64,000 nucleotides of DNA, from assembly GCA_963989385.1 (NCBI GenBank), contig OZ022500.1, forward strand, positions 76,504,289 through 76,568,288, in the 5' to 3' direction. This stretch comes from Ctena decussata (taxonomy: Eukaryota; Mollusca; Bivalvia; Lucinida; Lucinidae). The translations under genes were made by a program, and so were the position numbers. How positions within the stretch are numbered: the first letter of the stretch is position 1; each line of letters starts with the position of its first letter. This document shows positions 9,096 to 20,924 of this stretch, one piece after another. The notes below the pieces were generated by a model that did no database searches, was not told the DNA's origin, and was given only the letters and a program-made list of their open reading frames with translations.

Positions 9096-11499
9096 GAACC
9101 GTTTCACATTTAACTTTACTATAGAATTTAGCTGCATAAAAAAAACGAAAAGACTGAATTGATATCTTATTTCGTCTTCCAAGAAGAACGGTCTAAACAT
9201 TTCAGGGAATCATTTTTGCCATGAACTTTCCTTTGCGTAACGTGACGTCTCGTTAATCGAAATTCTATTCCGCGACGTCACGTACTTTGGAAGAAGCATC
9301 ACCACGAAAAATGAACCCGAGGTGTTCGAACTGTTCTCTTTCGTGACGAAATGAGATATTCATTTTTTTGTTCAGCTTGACAGATTCTCTAGAACATATC
9401 GGCAATAAAAAGGATGTCGGAAATAGCTCTTAGACCCCATCTGTTTTGACGTTAACAGAAACGACGTAATCTGAATAGGGGATATAGTTTAAATAACATT
9501 TACTTTGAGAAAAATACTTACACACTGAATTATTTCATCAATATTCTAACATCACATGTCATTGAAAACTATCAAAATTTGCTATATATTTTTCGGAGAG
9601 GTTTTATCTCCGTTGATTTTTTACGTAAAAATGCAAATTTCGACAGCAGGTGAAAAGTACTGTTTGCGTCAATTTACACATAATAAGTGGAGATGGGGCA
9701 GAAATTATAGCACACCCCCTATAGCCTTCTTGACGACACATACATTGGTATGGAATTTAATCATTTTATTTTCAATGTCGAGTAATAAGGATATCTAAGA
9801 GCTATTAATTTTGCGTAAAAAACGTCAAACAATCACATTTTCAAGACCTCATTGAAAAGGATATATTTGTTTCAAGCTCAAAAAAGCCATAAAGTGATTT
9901 ACAGAAAACTGAAGTACTTGATGGTGTAGTGTTTGAGCTTGTTGTTGGTTGTTTGGTGTACAAGAAATTTCAACCCCAGAAGACTTGGAAGTGGTAACAA
10001 GAAAGATAGGAGTAAACCAGCAACAAGCTTGTTTTGAAATTTTTATTTTGTCCTATTCCACCGTAAATGCACACTGGTCTTTGTCCAACGTATTCACAAA
10101 CCTTTTGTTTTACTTACCTTTATCAGAGTGAGTGATGTCAATTCATTTCATGCTCCACACTCATATCTTTTCTTCTTTTATACGCTGTCAAGAAAAGATA
10201 TAAGAAATTCCTTAGAATTATCACAATTGACAGAACTAAGTGATTTTTTTCCCTTTCATTTTCAGATTTTTACTTTGCGGGATGAAGCTTGAAACAAAGG
10301 GTTTCAACATTAGGAAGAGGGTCGATAAATAAACACTATTAGAAATATTCGTTTTGAATATTATGTGAATCGCGCGGGAAAAAGGTTTCCAGGTATTTAT
10401 CAGCAGCAAGCCCATCAAGCTTAATATGAAATAAGCCCTGCTTCTGGGCGAGCACATCGTTATTTACAATACTCTCCCGAGTTACAGAGTAGAGTAATAG
10501 AATTGTTTTATTTCTTCATTGCAGAATTTATACATAAATTCTAGTACAACATTGCTATCCCTACAGGTGGTGTTATTGTCGTATGAAATTTGCAACAAAA
10601 TTATTGCAACCCAACAGCAGTGAATTCCGTCTGACAAACTGATGAGACATTTTCAGAGAACAGCTTTTCCCCTAGTAGCGTTTCCACACGGAAAACGGGC
10701 TGTAATTCTTTTCATTTATTCTCCACGTGGCTTTCTAATTCCTTTTAATTTCACTCGATGCTCTTGCTCCTTGCATTTTGTGTGCTGATCATGTAGTGGT
10801 CTACCGTCAGAGAAGCGATTAAAGTTGACGCCATCTTGTTTTTCTCAAACGGAACGTTTGACGTCATTACGTAACATAGCGACAGAAGGCTGTCGGACCT
10901 CTATTTCTTAATTATTTTGTGGATTTCTATTCAAACCAGTCCAATTTTGATAATAGCGGAAGTTGGTGTCGTAACGAAAGAAATTTCACTGAAATTAATG
11001 TATTTTGTAGGTAAAAATATGCCTTACTAATCTTCTACCATAGAGCTCCCGCTCTTTCAAAACTCCTAGGGAGCTTTGAATTGCAAGCGCGAAGCGCCTG
11101 CAAGCGAATGCTCGCTTTAAGAACATGTCGATTATAAATCAAATACCGGTAGCAACTTCACTGTTTGACAAACTTGGTTAAAATTATGAAGCATAAAACA
11201 ATCGAACAATGTCTTTAGTTGTCAACAGTCACCTGGGTACAAAATCAAAGCTTGAACAGTAAGAAACAGGCAAGAGCTTGAGTTGCTTACACTTTTCTAT
11301 GTGCCGATTAGTGTCAATACATGGACGCCATGTTTAATTATATAACTGTAGTTCATACTTCCAGTTACAACTATGTCACCCTCTTTAAATAAAGTATTAA
11401 ATAAATAAATAAAAAAAATACTTCAAGAATTGCATAGGTTAACGTGACGCAACGCAAAACATGAAAAAGCAATGCTCAGGTATCGACACAATCGACTTC
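9096..11499. other. Non-coding, no gene seen
   Basis: AT-rich. Right arm of a possible outer inverted repeat at 9405-9480. Near 11385-11418 there is an (AAAT)n-like tail 'taaataaataaataaaaaaaat' that could be the 3' end of an old retroposed sequence. Short open frames here (9556-9798, 10236-10457) show no recognisable composition. Confidence 0.4.
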
Positions 11500-11970
11500 C
11501 ACACCTTGTCCTAAACACCAAACTGGAAAGAAAATCAATAAAGACGGCGCACAAAGCAAAACAAGACAAGCGATCAGCCAAGAGCAAGGGCGTAGCTAGA
11601 AGAAATTACATGATACGCACAATCAAGTGAGGGGTAATCTGCTTGAGGGGTAATGAAGGGACTTCATATTGTCATGTCAGTTGGCAGTTTGTATTGAAAT
11701 CTTGTCGACTTTACAAAATTTCGGTATGGAAACACGCTGGTGCGTGTTGAAATTTTGTCAAATTGACAAAATTTCAATACGCACCTGCGTATTTGCATAT
11801 AAGCAGCTACGTCCTTGAACAGGTCAGCTCTTTTCAGAAAATGGCCGCGGGACTATTTCAAGAAAAGTACCAAAAATGATAGACAAATACTAAGCCGAGA
11901 AACAATGACAATAATAATAGCACCACAATATATGCGCCGCCTTGGAACTGTCAAATTACTGGTGTGTGTC
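11500..11970 (+). repeat. Dispersed repeat W, copy 1 (degraded)
   Basis: 'ccttgtcctaaacaccaaac' at the left and 'aatagcaccacaatatatgc' plus 'gccgccttggaactgtcaaattact' at the right match the order seen at 50725-50950. The ending phrase matches other W copies ('accgccttggaacggtcagt'). A short palindrome at 11752-11793 (cgtgttgaaattttgtcaaa / ttgacaaaatttcaatacg) lies inside. Confidence 0.5.
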
Positions 11971-12051
11971 GGGACGGGAGGCAGGGGGTGGCGAGAGGCG
12001 GCGGGGAAGCGTGTTAAAACAGTTTTATTCGCACGTAACTTTCGGCGTTAA

Positions 12052-12794
12052 GTCGGCGCTGTTGCACTGTCTGTGAAATAAATGTTGACTGTTTAAGCTT
12101 TCAAATCCAGTCTTCTGTGCAAAGTTGTCGCTTAATTATGGTAGGAATTACTGGACACTTAGAAATGAATTTCATTTCTTGACAATGTAAACGACATTGG
12201 ATCGCTAGCACAGTTATTAATCCATGGATTCATTTCCATTACTTGCGGTGCACTGTCAATCATAATTTCAATGGCGTCAGAAACATTTCCGGTTCAGAAG
12301 TGCTATCATTGCATGATAAACCACGCGGCTTGCACTATTAAACGCAACTGGAGCAAACACACACTATTCTGTAATTTGATCAGCTTTACAACATGATCTC
12401 AGATATGTCGCCATTTTCATATAAGGACTAAATTAAAGATGACTGCAAAACTGATCTGTATTGCTCAGAATAAATCTTATTATGACAAAGTGAAATACAA
12501 ACATAAAACTGTCATTTTTATGTACATGTTGATGTTTAATTTCTAAGTTCTTTTGATCAGTCCTCTTAACCTTGAAATAGTACGGTTCTTCCGGAGAGTT
12601 AGGCGAGCAATTGTCACGAGTATATACATATAATATACTTGACACACTGAAGCACTGAAGGGTATTTTCCGTTATTATTTGCTATTTTAGTTTTCACACT
12701 AATTTTGATACAAGGAATATGATAGGTAAAATCAAAGTAGAAAGAAATAATCAGCTCCAGTGTAAATGACACCTGATCAACCATGTCTTCGGTG
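12052..12794. other. Non-coding, nothing recognised
   Basis: No supported gene or element. Confidence 0.4.
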
Positions 12795-14284
12795 ATTTTT
12801 CAGAGTGGGCATACCCAGGTATTCCTCGGGCAACTCGAAGATTTGTATAGTCCGTTTGCTCCCAAATGCAAACGGCATCTTCAATATTTTCTCAAAATAG
12901 GTGAGAGGTAGAAGATTTTCGAATTGCTCATTCTTAATTTTCATCCTTTACATAACAAAATCATAATTTTGCAGAAATGTGAGGCTTTGCATAAAAAAGT
13001 TTCTATACAAAAAAAAAGGACCTAAAATATGTCATTTTCACCTCTTAATTACAAGGGAGTAAAAATTGGCTGTTGGAATTCCCGTTTAGTTTAAAGTAAT
13101 AGAGCATGTGACCGATGTATACTATCCCTAGAACAAAATTTGCATGGTTAATTGAAATTTTATTCTGAATCAATTTTTCTACTTTTTGTTTCACCCATAT
13201 ATTATTATCGAATTTTAAAACATACACTTTTCACTCGCAAAATAATATAATAGTTCCATGTTAATTTTAAACATAAACTCCGTTCATTAATTCTGAAACT
13301 GGGTTTTTCGCGGCTCATACTTTTATAATCTAATCAATCCACGTACGAGGATCGTCCAAAAAGTTCTGTCACTTTGCTCACAGACGTGATAGCTTACCAC
13401 GGTTTGCAACAATCAAAAGAACAACATTTTAGCTTTATAATGATATCAGGTAAATGGTGAAAACATACTATCTGGTTTAGTTATAAGCTCAGATACAGAC
13501 CTTATATTTGACACTGGCCTATTTTCACGAATATTGTTTTTCTGCTTGTTTGCTTCATGCTGCATATCTTGTCAATTACATATCTCATGATTCTGAAATT
13601 TTCAGGGTTGCTGCCCATTGCATTTTGGAAGACACTACATAAAAATCAGCGACTTCTATCAATCATATGCGATGCAAAATATTGATATATGGAATATGGT
13701 GAAATACACAGTCACGTGATTTTCAGGGAGCCACTGTGCCTTCATTTTAGGGATCTTTTCTGAAATTTTGATTGAGAACACATTGTCATGATCTACTGCA
13801 GTAAATATATGCTTCAGAATTTGAAATATTATACGTTTTTGAAGCTTTTGTACTAAGAACATGACCTAGTCGATTTTCCTATGGCGTTGTTTGCATAAAG
13901 TTGAGGTTACGAAATGCTGTAAACGCTTTAAAATGGACAGAATCACTTGGAGATTTTTTCGTTGTGTTTATTAGCACCTGAGATATCGTAGGCATCGGGC
14001 AGCGATAATAGACATCCCTTCATTGATTATTGCAGGAGTTGCATCTACTAATTTTCCAGTAGGGTGAGGGTACCCTTCTTTTGAAGCAGATTGTGACTGG
14101 TCTGTCATTGATACAAGAATCAGTGTTTTAGAGCTATGTGATAAAAACAGGGTTTTTGAATGTTTTTATTTAAGGTGAATAGCACTTTTCGTTTTCGAGA
14201 TATAAGCCAGTGACAGAACTTTTTGGATGACCCTCGTAAGACTATGCATAGTGATAAAGCTCGACTTCCGCCGATTTCTCATTC
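12795..14284 (+). repeat. Dispersed repeat Q, copy 1 (split by mariner-type element)
   Basis: 12795-13085 ('acccaggtattcctcgggca', 'tagtccgtttgctcccaaatg', 'ctcttaattacaagggagta') matches 49970-50215 in inverse orientation. 13268-13345 plus 14237-14284 ('ctccgttcattaattctgaa', 'cgacttccgccgatttctca') matches 17163-17275 inverted. The match continues directly across the mariner insertion, so 12795-14284 is one older repeat with a later insertion. Confidence 0.65.
13346..14236. mobile_element. Non-autonomous mariner-type element, type I copy 1
   Basis: 891 bp with terminal inverted repeats CGAGGATCGTCCAAAAAGTT / ...TTTTTGGATGACCCTCG, flanked by TA on both sides. The related sequence at 17200-17220 (inverted) reads straight through as 'atccaggtaagactgtgcat', i.e. 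an empty site with a single TA. A 67-codon minus-strand frame at 13659-13862 is not a recognisable transposase. A second copy is at 23298-24206. Confidence 0.85.
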
Positions 14285-15010
14285 AGGTCTCATGTACCTT
14301 AGCCTGGCGCCTGATGCTGCAGTTGATTTAAACAGTATTTTATTCAAATTATGTAAACATAGCATAGGCTATATATATATATATACATAAACACATAGAT
14401 ACAATATAGGATCAGATAACAAGCATAGTGCTTATAGAGATCTTATACTTGCTGCAGTTACATGCACGAAACAGCAAATTTCAAAAACCTGTCGGCAAAC
14501 TAAGACCATTTGATGAAAATTGACAGCCTAAAGTCATACATATTCAGATACATTCCACGTGGGTATCACGCTGGTCATTTGGGTAATAACTGTGGTACCC
14601 AGTCCGCCAACTCAGTCTCTAGACACACCCTACAGCTCACCCCCGCCCCCACTTCTTTTCAACAAACTATTCCCTCGATTATTCTACCACTCCGACCTCT
14701 ACCCTGTGACACGAACATATATATATGCAAGAAGACCTTTATAGAAGGGAGAAAAAAATAAATAAATAGATATTTGCAGGGATGTTTATAGGCCTGAAGT
14801 TCGCTTTTGAGTCGGATGATACAACTGTCCCGTTGTATATATGTAGAGCTATACTACTTTTGATAGTTTCCTGAGAAAATATGACACAAACAAATTAAAG
14901 TATTCAAAATAAGGTAAAGAAACTGGATCTGATTTTTAATCCTCAAATCCTAAAACTGAAAAATGTAGCTCACGTAGTTACTTGGTATTTTTCCACTAAA
15001 GACGATTTCC
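14285..15010. other. Non-coding; short TA microsatellite
   Basis: A (TA)n run lies at about 14371-14388. No gene was recognised; the two overlapping frames at 14510-14761 are both low-complexity Pro/Thr/Leu and are read as chance. Confidence 0.4.
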
Positions 15011-15013
15011 TTT

Positions 15014-15722
15014 TCCGGCTCCCGTCGAGCGATTCAAGATAAACAGAAGCGGGATAGTGAGCGGGACACCACTCTTGTACATTGTATTTTTACCAATTAA
15101 TTTAAGTTTACGAAATCGAAAGTAGTTCATTTTAGTTGCCGACTAAAATGAAACAAATAATTTTTTAAACATTCTTATATATAACTCATAGCATTTTAAA
15201 ACATTTTTATATGAAACTCTAGGAAGTTTTACATAATGAAACCTGGAAAATAGCGGTCATTTACAATGACGAACCTGTAGTGATAAGCTTGCAGCGATAC
15301 CTCTCCACAAACTTTTTCCATACATTTTTTTACCATTGGAAGAGCAAAGGGGCCTTTAACAATTAGCCAAACTTTTTTTTCTTATTCCCGTGATTTATGG
15401 ATGGTAGCCTAATTGAGGGGAGGTGACTAAAGGCCCTATTGCTCTATAAACATGAAAATTTTCACCAAGAGGTATCGCTGCGAGCTTCTCACCATAGTTT
15501 CTTCATTGTAAATGACCGCGATCGGCCTACCTAAAACAAATAAAACATCCATGAGTTTCACATAAAAAGGGTTTGAAAACTGATTTGGGTCATTTTAGTT
15601 GGCAACTAAAATGACCTACTTTCGATTTCATGTCCTTGAATAAAATGGTAAAAATACAATGTTCAAGGGTGAGGTCTCATTCACTGTGACGCTTTTGTTT
15701 ATCTTGCATCACTCAACCGGAC
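15014..15722. mobile_element. Large palindromic fold-back element (~700 bp)
   Basis: Arms of about 330 bp. Left: 'ttcaagataaacagaagcg', 'aatcgaaagtag', 'cattttagttgccgactaaaatg', 'aatagcggtcatttacaatga', 'agcgatacctct'. Right, mirrored: 'agaggtatcgct', 'tcattgtaaatgaccgcgat', 'cattttagttggcaactaaaatg', 'ctactttcgattt', 'cgcttttgtttatcttgc'. The centre is near 15385. Each arm contains a further small palindrome (CATTTTAGTTGSCRACTAAAATG). No coding capacity. Confidence 0.8.
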
Positions 15723-15892
15723 TTTCTTATATCGCAACCGATCGACTTGAAATTTGATAGAGAGGTGAGAGACAGACTAACATTTCATAATATATGAGAA
15801 TTTCACAAATTTTTCGTCGAGTGCCTGTGGTTGATGTGCATAAATTGGTCCAAATAGCTGGCAAAAAGTATGGAAAACAGGTTTTTGAAAAA

Positions 15893-16783
15893 CTACAAAT
15901 CGCTCAACAAAATATGATTTTCCTTTTCTGGTTTCCGGTTGAGAAATGAAAATGTATCTTTGATTCTTTTTTGTCTTTTGAGTTTTCTTGTTCGAAACAA
16001 GATTCTACTTCGAACACGTGTGAGATCTTCGCTGATATAGATCCTATCACTCATAGGTCGTGAGTTATTGTCATTTCTAAGTTTTTCCATGGGCACTTTG
16101 CTTAGAATCGAAGACTTAGATTTATGACTTAGAAACTTCACAATTATTTCACGTGGTTTTGATTTATCTGCCGTGTTTGGACGAAATATTCTGTGGCAAC
16201 GATCAATTTCTGTTGGAGAGACAGGAGATTGAATGTACTTATTCAGAGTTTCACATACAACATTTTCAACGTTTTCAGCATTAGAGGTTGGATTTTCAGG
16301 AATTCCGGAGATCCGTATACTGTTCCGCCTTGTGTACTGTTCCAGATCATCATACTTGTTGTTTGATTTCACGAGTTCACCCTTCAGATCTTTTACAACA
16401 GCAGACAGCTCACGAACAGAGCTTATGAGAGACTGAGATGCAGCATTACCCATCTCATGAATTTCCTCATCTGAAGCTTTGGTTCTTATAATGTCTGTGA
16501 CATGAGAGACCAGCATTTTCTGTATATTGGGTATTTGGAGAAGGTGTGAAACAAACCTTTCCAACAACTTTTCATCACTGCCAAGACTACCCAGAAGTAC
16601 GTCAATGAGCATATCCGGATCACAATCAGACCCCTCCTCACTAGATAATTTGCGCCTTTTAATGGGAGTGGGATCTCTTTGTTTGGCTGCTTCTGCTTGG
16701 ACTGCTCTAGGAGTGTGTTCTTTCGGCCCGGGCTCGGACCTTCCTCTGCCTCTGTGACTAGGCATTACAGACTTTAGACGCAA
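15893..16783 (-). CDS. LINE ORF1-like protein (L1-type RRM/CTD), intact but orphan
   Basis: 296 residues, uninterrupted. The basic, Pro-rich N-terminus (MPSHRGRGRSEPGP) suggests the true start may be the internal Met7. It is followed by an acidic patch (SSEEGSDCDPD), a helical region (about 75-145), then DDLEQYTRRNSIRISGIPE, the signature of the L1 ORF1 RRM domain. The C-terminal domain includes EIDRCHRIFRP, REIIVKFLSHKSKSSILSK and RIYISEDLTRVRSRILFRTRKLKR. In L1-type elements ORF1p coats the element RNA as trimers. Known ORF1s are followed by an endonuclease/reverse transcriptase ORF2, but below 15893 on the minus strand only about 170 bases separate this frame from the palindrome at 15014-15722, and no ORF2 is visible. 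It is therefore a truncated LINE copy, or an ORF1 carried by another element. That the frame is still open implies a fairly recent insertion or retained selection. Confidence 0.8.
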   Translation of the reverse strand: MRLKSVMPSHRGRGRSEPGPKEHTPRAVQAEAAKQRDPTPIKRRKLSSEEGSDCDPDMLIDVLLGSLGSDEKLLERFVSHLLQIPNIQKMLVSHVTDIIRTKASDEEIHEMGNAASQSLISSVRELSAVVKDLKGELVKSNNKYDDLEQYTRRNSIRISGIPENPTSNAENVENVVCETLNKYIQSPVSPTEIDRCHRIFRPNTADKSKPREIIVKFLSHKSKSSILSKVPMEKLRNDNNSRPMSDRIYISEDLTRVRSRILFRTRKLKRQKRIKDTFSFLNRKPEKENHILLSDL

Positions 16784-17146
16784 TTTGATTGACTCTCAAT
16801 ATCTCTGTATTAGACAGTTTATAGTAGTTGATAGTAGATAGTCAGGACATTTTATTATTGTATTGTATTATTGTATTGTAAAATAACACTGATGGTTGAG
16901 AGATTTAGCTCTAAGAAAAATGCTCCGGTATTTCGGTGGACCTCATAAGTTCAAAGCCATATTGCCAATAAACTTCTATTCTATTTCTCAAAGGTCAATA
17001 ACAGACATAATCGCATGACCAGATAGCTGCCAGATTTTGAAAGTTCATAAACAGAATCTTCTTATTACCAGATCATAGCAATGTAGATTTCATAAATTGC
17101 GCCCTCCGCGAAAAATTTAAACTGCCGCCATTACAACACCGGAAGT
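16784..17146. other. Sequence upstream of the ORF1-like gene
   Basis: Contains 'ttattattgtattgtattattgtattgta' (about 16852-16881), a short pentamer-rich stretch. It could be LINE 5'-UTR or flank; the boundary is not visible. Confidence 0.3.
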
Positions 17147-17900
17147 CGACATATTAATGAGAAATCGGCGGAAGTCGAGTTTTATCACTATGCACAGTCT
17201 TACCTGGATTGATTAGATTTTAAAAGTATGAGCAGCGAAAACCCCAGTTTCAGAATTAATGAACGGAGTTTAGTATCGCCTGACCAGTGATACCATGCGT
17301 TACGCGTGCGGACAGGTGAATACATTTTACTATTTCATTCATATACGCCCACACCTGTAGTAAACAACGAGTTTACGCTATTGCCTATCAACAATATTTT
17401 GGCTGTTCTAACAATCATACGACGCCCTTCAGTGAAACTGCTCAGTTTTTACATTACATTTACAAAAGCATAAAAAATTTGGATGTTTCGTATTCTGTTA
17501 TGTATAGCTAAAGGAATCATTAGGACATAGGAACACCTAATGGAACTTCCATCGTTTCCGAGAAAATAAGCAAAACCCCGTTTGCACTTGGGACCAAACG
17601 GACTATATGAGCCGCGACACGAGAAAACCAAAAATGTGGTTGTGCGCCCAGCGCAGACTCAGATTAGCCTGGGCATCCGCCCAGTCTGATCAGAGTCTTC
17701 GCTGTCCGCATGAAGGTATCTTAGACTCTTAGCAACGCTTTGAGCGCTTAGCAAAGAGTCTGATCGGACTGGTTTGAAGCCCAGGCTGATCTGAGTCTGC
17801 ACTGGGCGCACAACCACATTGTTGGTTTTCTCGTGTCGCGGCTCATATATACGTATATTTGAGCACCCCGAGGAATACCTGGGTATTGCTCCGGTTTACC
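17147..17900 (-). repeat. Dispersed repeat Q, copy 2 (inverted, split by MITE copy 4)
   Basis: Inverted relative to 12795-14284. 17163-17275 is the uninterrupted counterpart of the mariner insertion site. 17555-17608 ('gagaaaataagcaaaacccc', 'gggaccaaacggactatat') continues after the MITE as 'gagcaccccgaggaatacctgggta' (17858-17885). Divergent sequence lies between 17280 and 17540. Confidence 0.6.
17609..17844. mobile_element. 236-bp MITE, copy 4
   Basis: Exactly 236 bp, with a perfect ATAT / ATAT target duplication. It is inserted inside repeat Q copy 2, so it is younger than that repeat. Confidence 0.93.
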
Positions 17901-17971
17901 AAGTAAATATACATGACTTCGAGTAACCCGAAGAATACCTTTTTGTGGATAGTGTACTCGAAACATAGGTG

Positions 17972-18160
17972 ATTAAATTAAAATCTTAAAAAGTTCCTTC
18001 AAGAGCAGAGAATACATACAGAAGTAGGAACATGGGCCAGACTACGTAGTTTCGGCTGATAAAGCCTCGTCAGTGACCCTGACAATATCTGATGACGAAA
18101 CCAGAAAAAAGCATACTGTAATTTCTTAATTTAATTGGGCAGTCGATTCAAAGACTGATT
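17972..18160 (+). repeat. Dispersed repeat S, copy 1
   Basis: 'aaaaagttccttcaagagca', 'aggaacatgggccagactac', 'tagtttcggctgataaagcc', 'gatgacgaaaccaga' recur at 61624-61800 (long match) and 37566-37640 (short match). At 61.6 kb the same unit lies about 110 bases before reverse transcriptase motifs, so S may be an internal piece of that retroelement. Confidence 0.6.
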
Positions 18161-19115
18161 AGTTTCAAAAGGATCCAAATAATATAAAAGACGATGATCT
18201 AGAATAATAGTCTTCATCGACTGTGGCTGTTATACAATCACTTACATTTTCCGTACACAATTAAACGAATGTCTCACATCGAAACCAACCCTGCGTACAG
18301 AAAGTAAGATGATGTACACGTAATATGGCCGGACTAAATGAATATCTGATGACACATATTCATGCGCTTATTCTGTCCCTGCATTTACTCTGTTTCTCAT
18401 ATATAAATAACTACTCCGATAAATGTAAAATCTAATGACAAACACATAATAATAATAGAAATAAATAAAGATTAACGCCAGCCTTTTGTTAATAAAGAAA
18501 CCGAAAATGATGGGATCAGATTTTCAGTTTTCAAGCAAACTGTTATTAATTCTTATAAATACACAGCTAAAATATACATGGTTGCATGTGCCTCCGTCCC
18601 GGAGAACTTCATCTGGGAAATGTATCAGACTGAGATAGCCTATAGCGGTAAAAGAAGGGCCGGTTACAAATAGGTGTTGAAATGTTACTTGGCGCAAAAC
18701 GTCGGGAAAACTTAGGGGGTGAATGGTTAGAGCGTCCGCCCGTAATCATAAGCGTTGGTCTTATAAGCTTTGTTCGCAATTTAGATTTTTTAGATTAAAC
18801 ATATGAACATAATCAAAGGGCCTGGACACAAGTAACATGAAGACAGTCCTCTCCCGGAACGTAAACTGTATGCAAAATATGAACAGTGCCCATGGAATCA
18901 ACATAAATGTTTTATGTGTACAAAACAAATAACAAACGGGAAATTTGTGTTTAAGCACTCAAGACTCTGGAAAGGATCAGTTTTAACTATGTACTTTTCG
19001 GGATCAAGTCAAATTGGGAGATACTGCACTTTGGCGCAAAATATTAACAAGAATACTTTTGTTAGCTATAAACACGCGGTTACATGGGTACAAAATAACA
19101 AAGCTATTCAATAGA
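18161..19115. other. Non-coding, no gene seen
   Basis: Near 18718-18760 'gggtgaatggttagagcgtc' has a loose A-box-like look but no B-box. Otherwise nothing is supported. Confidence 0.35.
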
Positions 19116-20900
19116 CTATTCAATAGATTAGTACAGGTTATATACTTTGTACAGATGACTTATCAACACGAATGGGATATAAAGCATGTGCAGTTAAACA
19201 CCCTGATACAAGTGTTAAAAGAGAAGGCCAAATTTAGTGAAGAGTGCTTACATCGTCTAGAGCCTATCTATACAGTATAAGGTTACAAGTCGGCACAATC
19301 ACACATAATACTATCCCTGTGAGTACATTGGGAACAAAGGGAAAATAGAAGAGGACATGTTTTGAAAAGGCTATGTGCATCTTTTACAACCTATCTACAT
19401 ACCGGTACAAATCGGCACACACCAAAGATTTCGCCTTCTGGTAATATTTTGTATTGAGCATCTCAGAATACGCAGGTACAGTGCTTATATTGCTTACAAG
19501 TGAAAATAGAAAAAGTCCATCGTTTGTAAAGACTATGTACATTGTCTACAACCTATCTACATAAGGTTACATGTCGGCACAATCACATACTTGATTAGTA
19601 TAGATAATATTCTTATCCCACACCTCAAAATATGTGATTACACTGCTTACACTGGGTAAAAAGAGAAAGTAGAAGAGGACATGTTTTGAAAAGGCTATAC
19701 ACATCTTGTACAGCCTAATATGCGGGTACAAATCTGCACACACCAAAGATCCCGTCCTCTGCTAATGTTTTTACTGTGCATCTCAGAATACGTGGGCACC
19801 GTGCTTACATTGATGACAAGTGAAAATAGAAAATCAGTGTACTCACGTATTCTGAAATGCACACTAGAAAATATTAGCATAAAACATATAGCGTGTGCCA
19901 TTATGTATCCTTATGTTGATAGACTGAATAAGATGCATTTAGCCTCTACAAAACATGTCTTCTTCTATTTCCCCTTTGTACTTTATGTAAGCAGTGATAT
20001 TACATATTTTGAGGTGCAGGATAAGTGTATTATATCTAATTATTAAATGTGCTGACCTGTAACCTTATGAAGATAGGTTGTTACAAAAGGTGGCCTTGTA
20101 AGCAACGTAAGCAGTGTACCCAAATTTTCTAAGATGCACATTTTCAAATATTAGCGGAAGACATAAACTATGGCGTCTTCTAGTTTGCCCCCTTATGTAA
20201 ATAGGCTGTATAAGATGCATAAGCCTTTCCGTAACATGTCCTTTTCTAGTTTTACTTTGTATCCAGTGTAAGCAGTGAAATCACATAGTTTGAGGTGAAG
20301 GATAAGAATATAATCTGTCATCATTAAGCAGGTGATTGTGCCGATTTGTTACCTTTATGTAAATAGGTTGTAGACAATGTAGATAATCTTTACAAAAGAT
20401 GGCCTTTTTTCTGTTTTCTTTTGTAAGCAATGTAAGCAGTGTACACACGTACTCTGAGATGCACACTATAAACTATTAGCAGAAAACATAAAATAAGGTG
20501 TGTGCCAATATATACCCTTATGTAAATAGGCTGTATAAGATGTATATAGCCTATTCAAAACATGTCGTCTTCTATTTTCCCTTTGTACCCAGTGTAAGCA
20601 GAGTGATCACATATTTTGAGGTGAACAATAAGAATATTATCTGTGATCATCCGGTAAATGATTTTGCTGACCTGTAATCTTATGTAGATGGATTGTAGAC
20701 AATGCATATAGTCTTTACAAAAGACGGACTTTTCTATTTTCACTTGTAAGCAATGTAAGCACTGTACCACGTATTCTGAGATGCACAATATAAAATATTA
20801 TAAGCTTTATATAGCCTTTTTAAAACATATCCTTTTCGATTTCCCCTTTGTACCAAGTGTAAGCAGTGTAATCACATATACATGTAATTTGATGGGTAGG
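19116..20900. repeat. ~300-bp tandem array that reverses orientation near 19835
   Basis: The left half carries 'aagaggacatgttttgaaaa' at 19349 and 19673 (324-bp period), with 'tctacaacctatctacataa' and 'gcatctcagaatacg' between. The right half carries the complementary phrases ('aaaacatgtc' at about 19951, 20242, 20557, 20822; 'cgtattctgagatgcac' at 20455 and 20770). The switch is at about 19834 ('gaaaatagaaaa|tcagtgtactcacg'), so the whole is an imperfect 1.7-kb palindrome made of tandem units. A detached unit lies at 22737-22865. Short open frames here (e.g. 19720-20046) are products of the repeat. Confidence 0.8.
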
Positions 20901-20924
20901 ATAAGAAAATTTAAAGAGTAACTA

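Noticed and set aside
19720..20046. 108-codon frame
   Set aside because: Crosses the inversion point of the tandem array and is a translation of repeat units.
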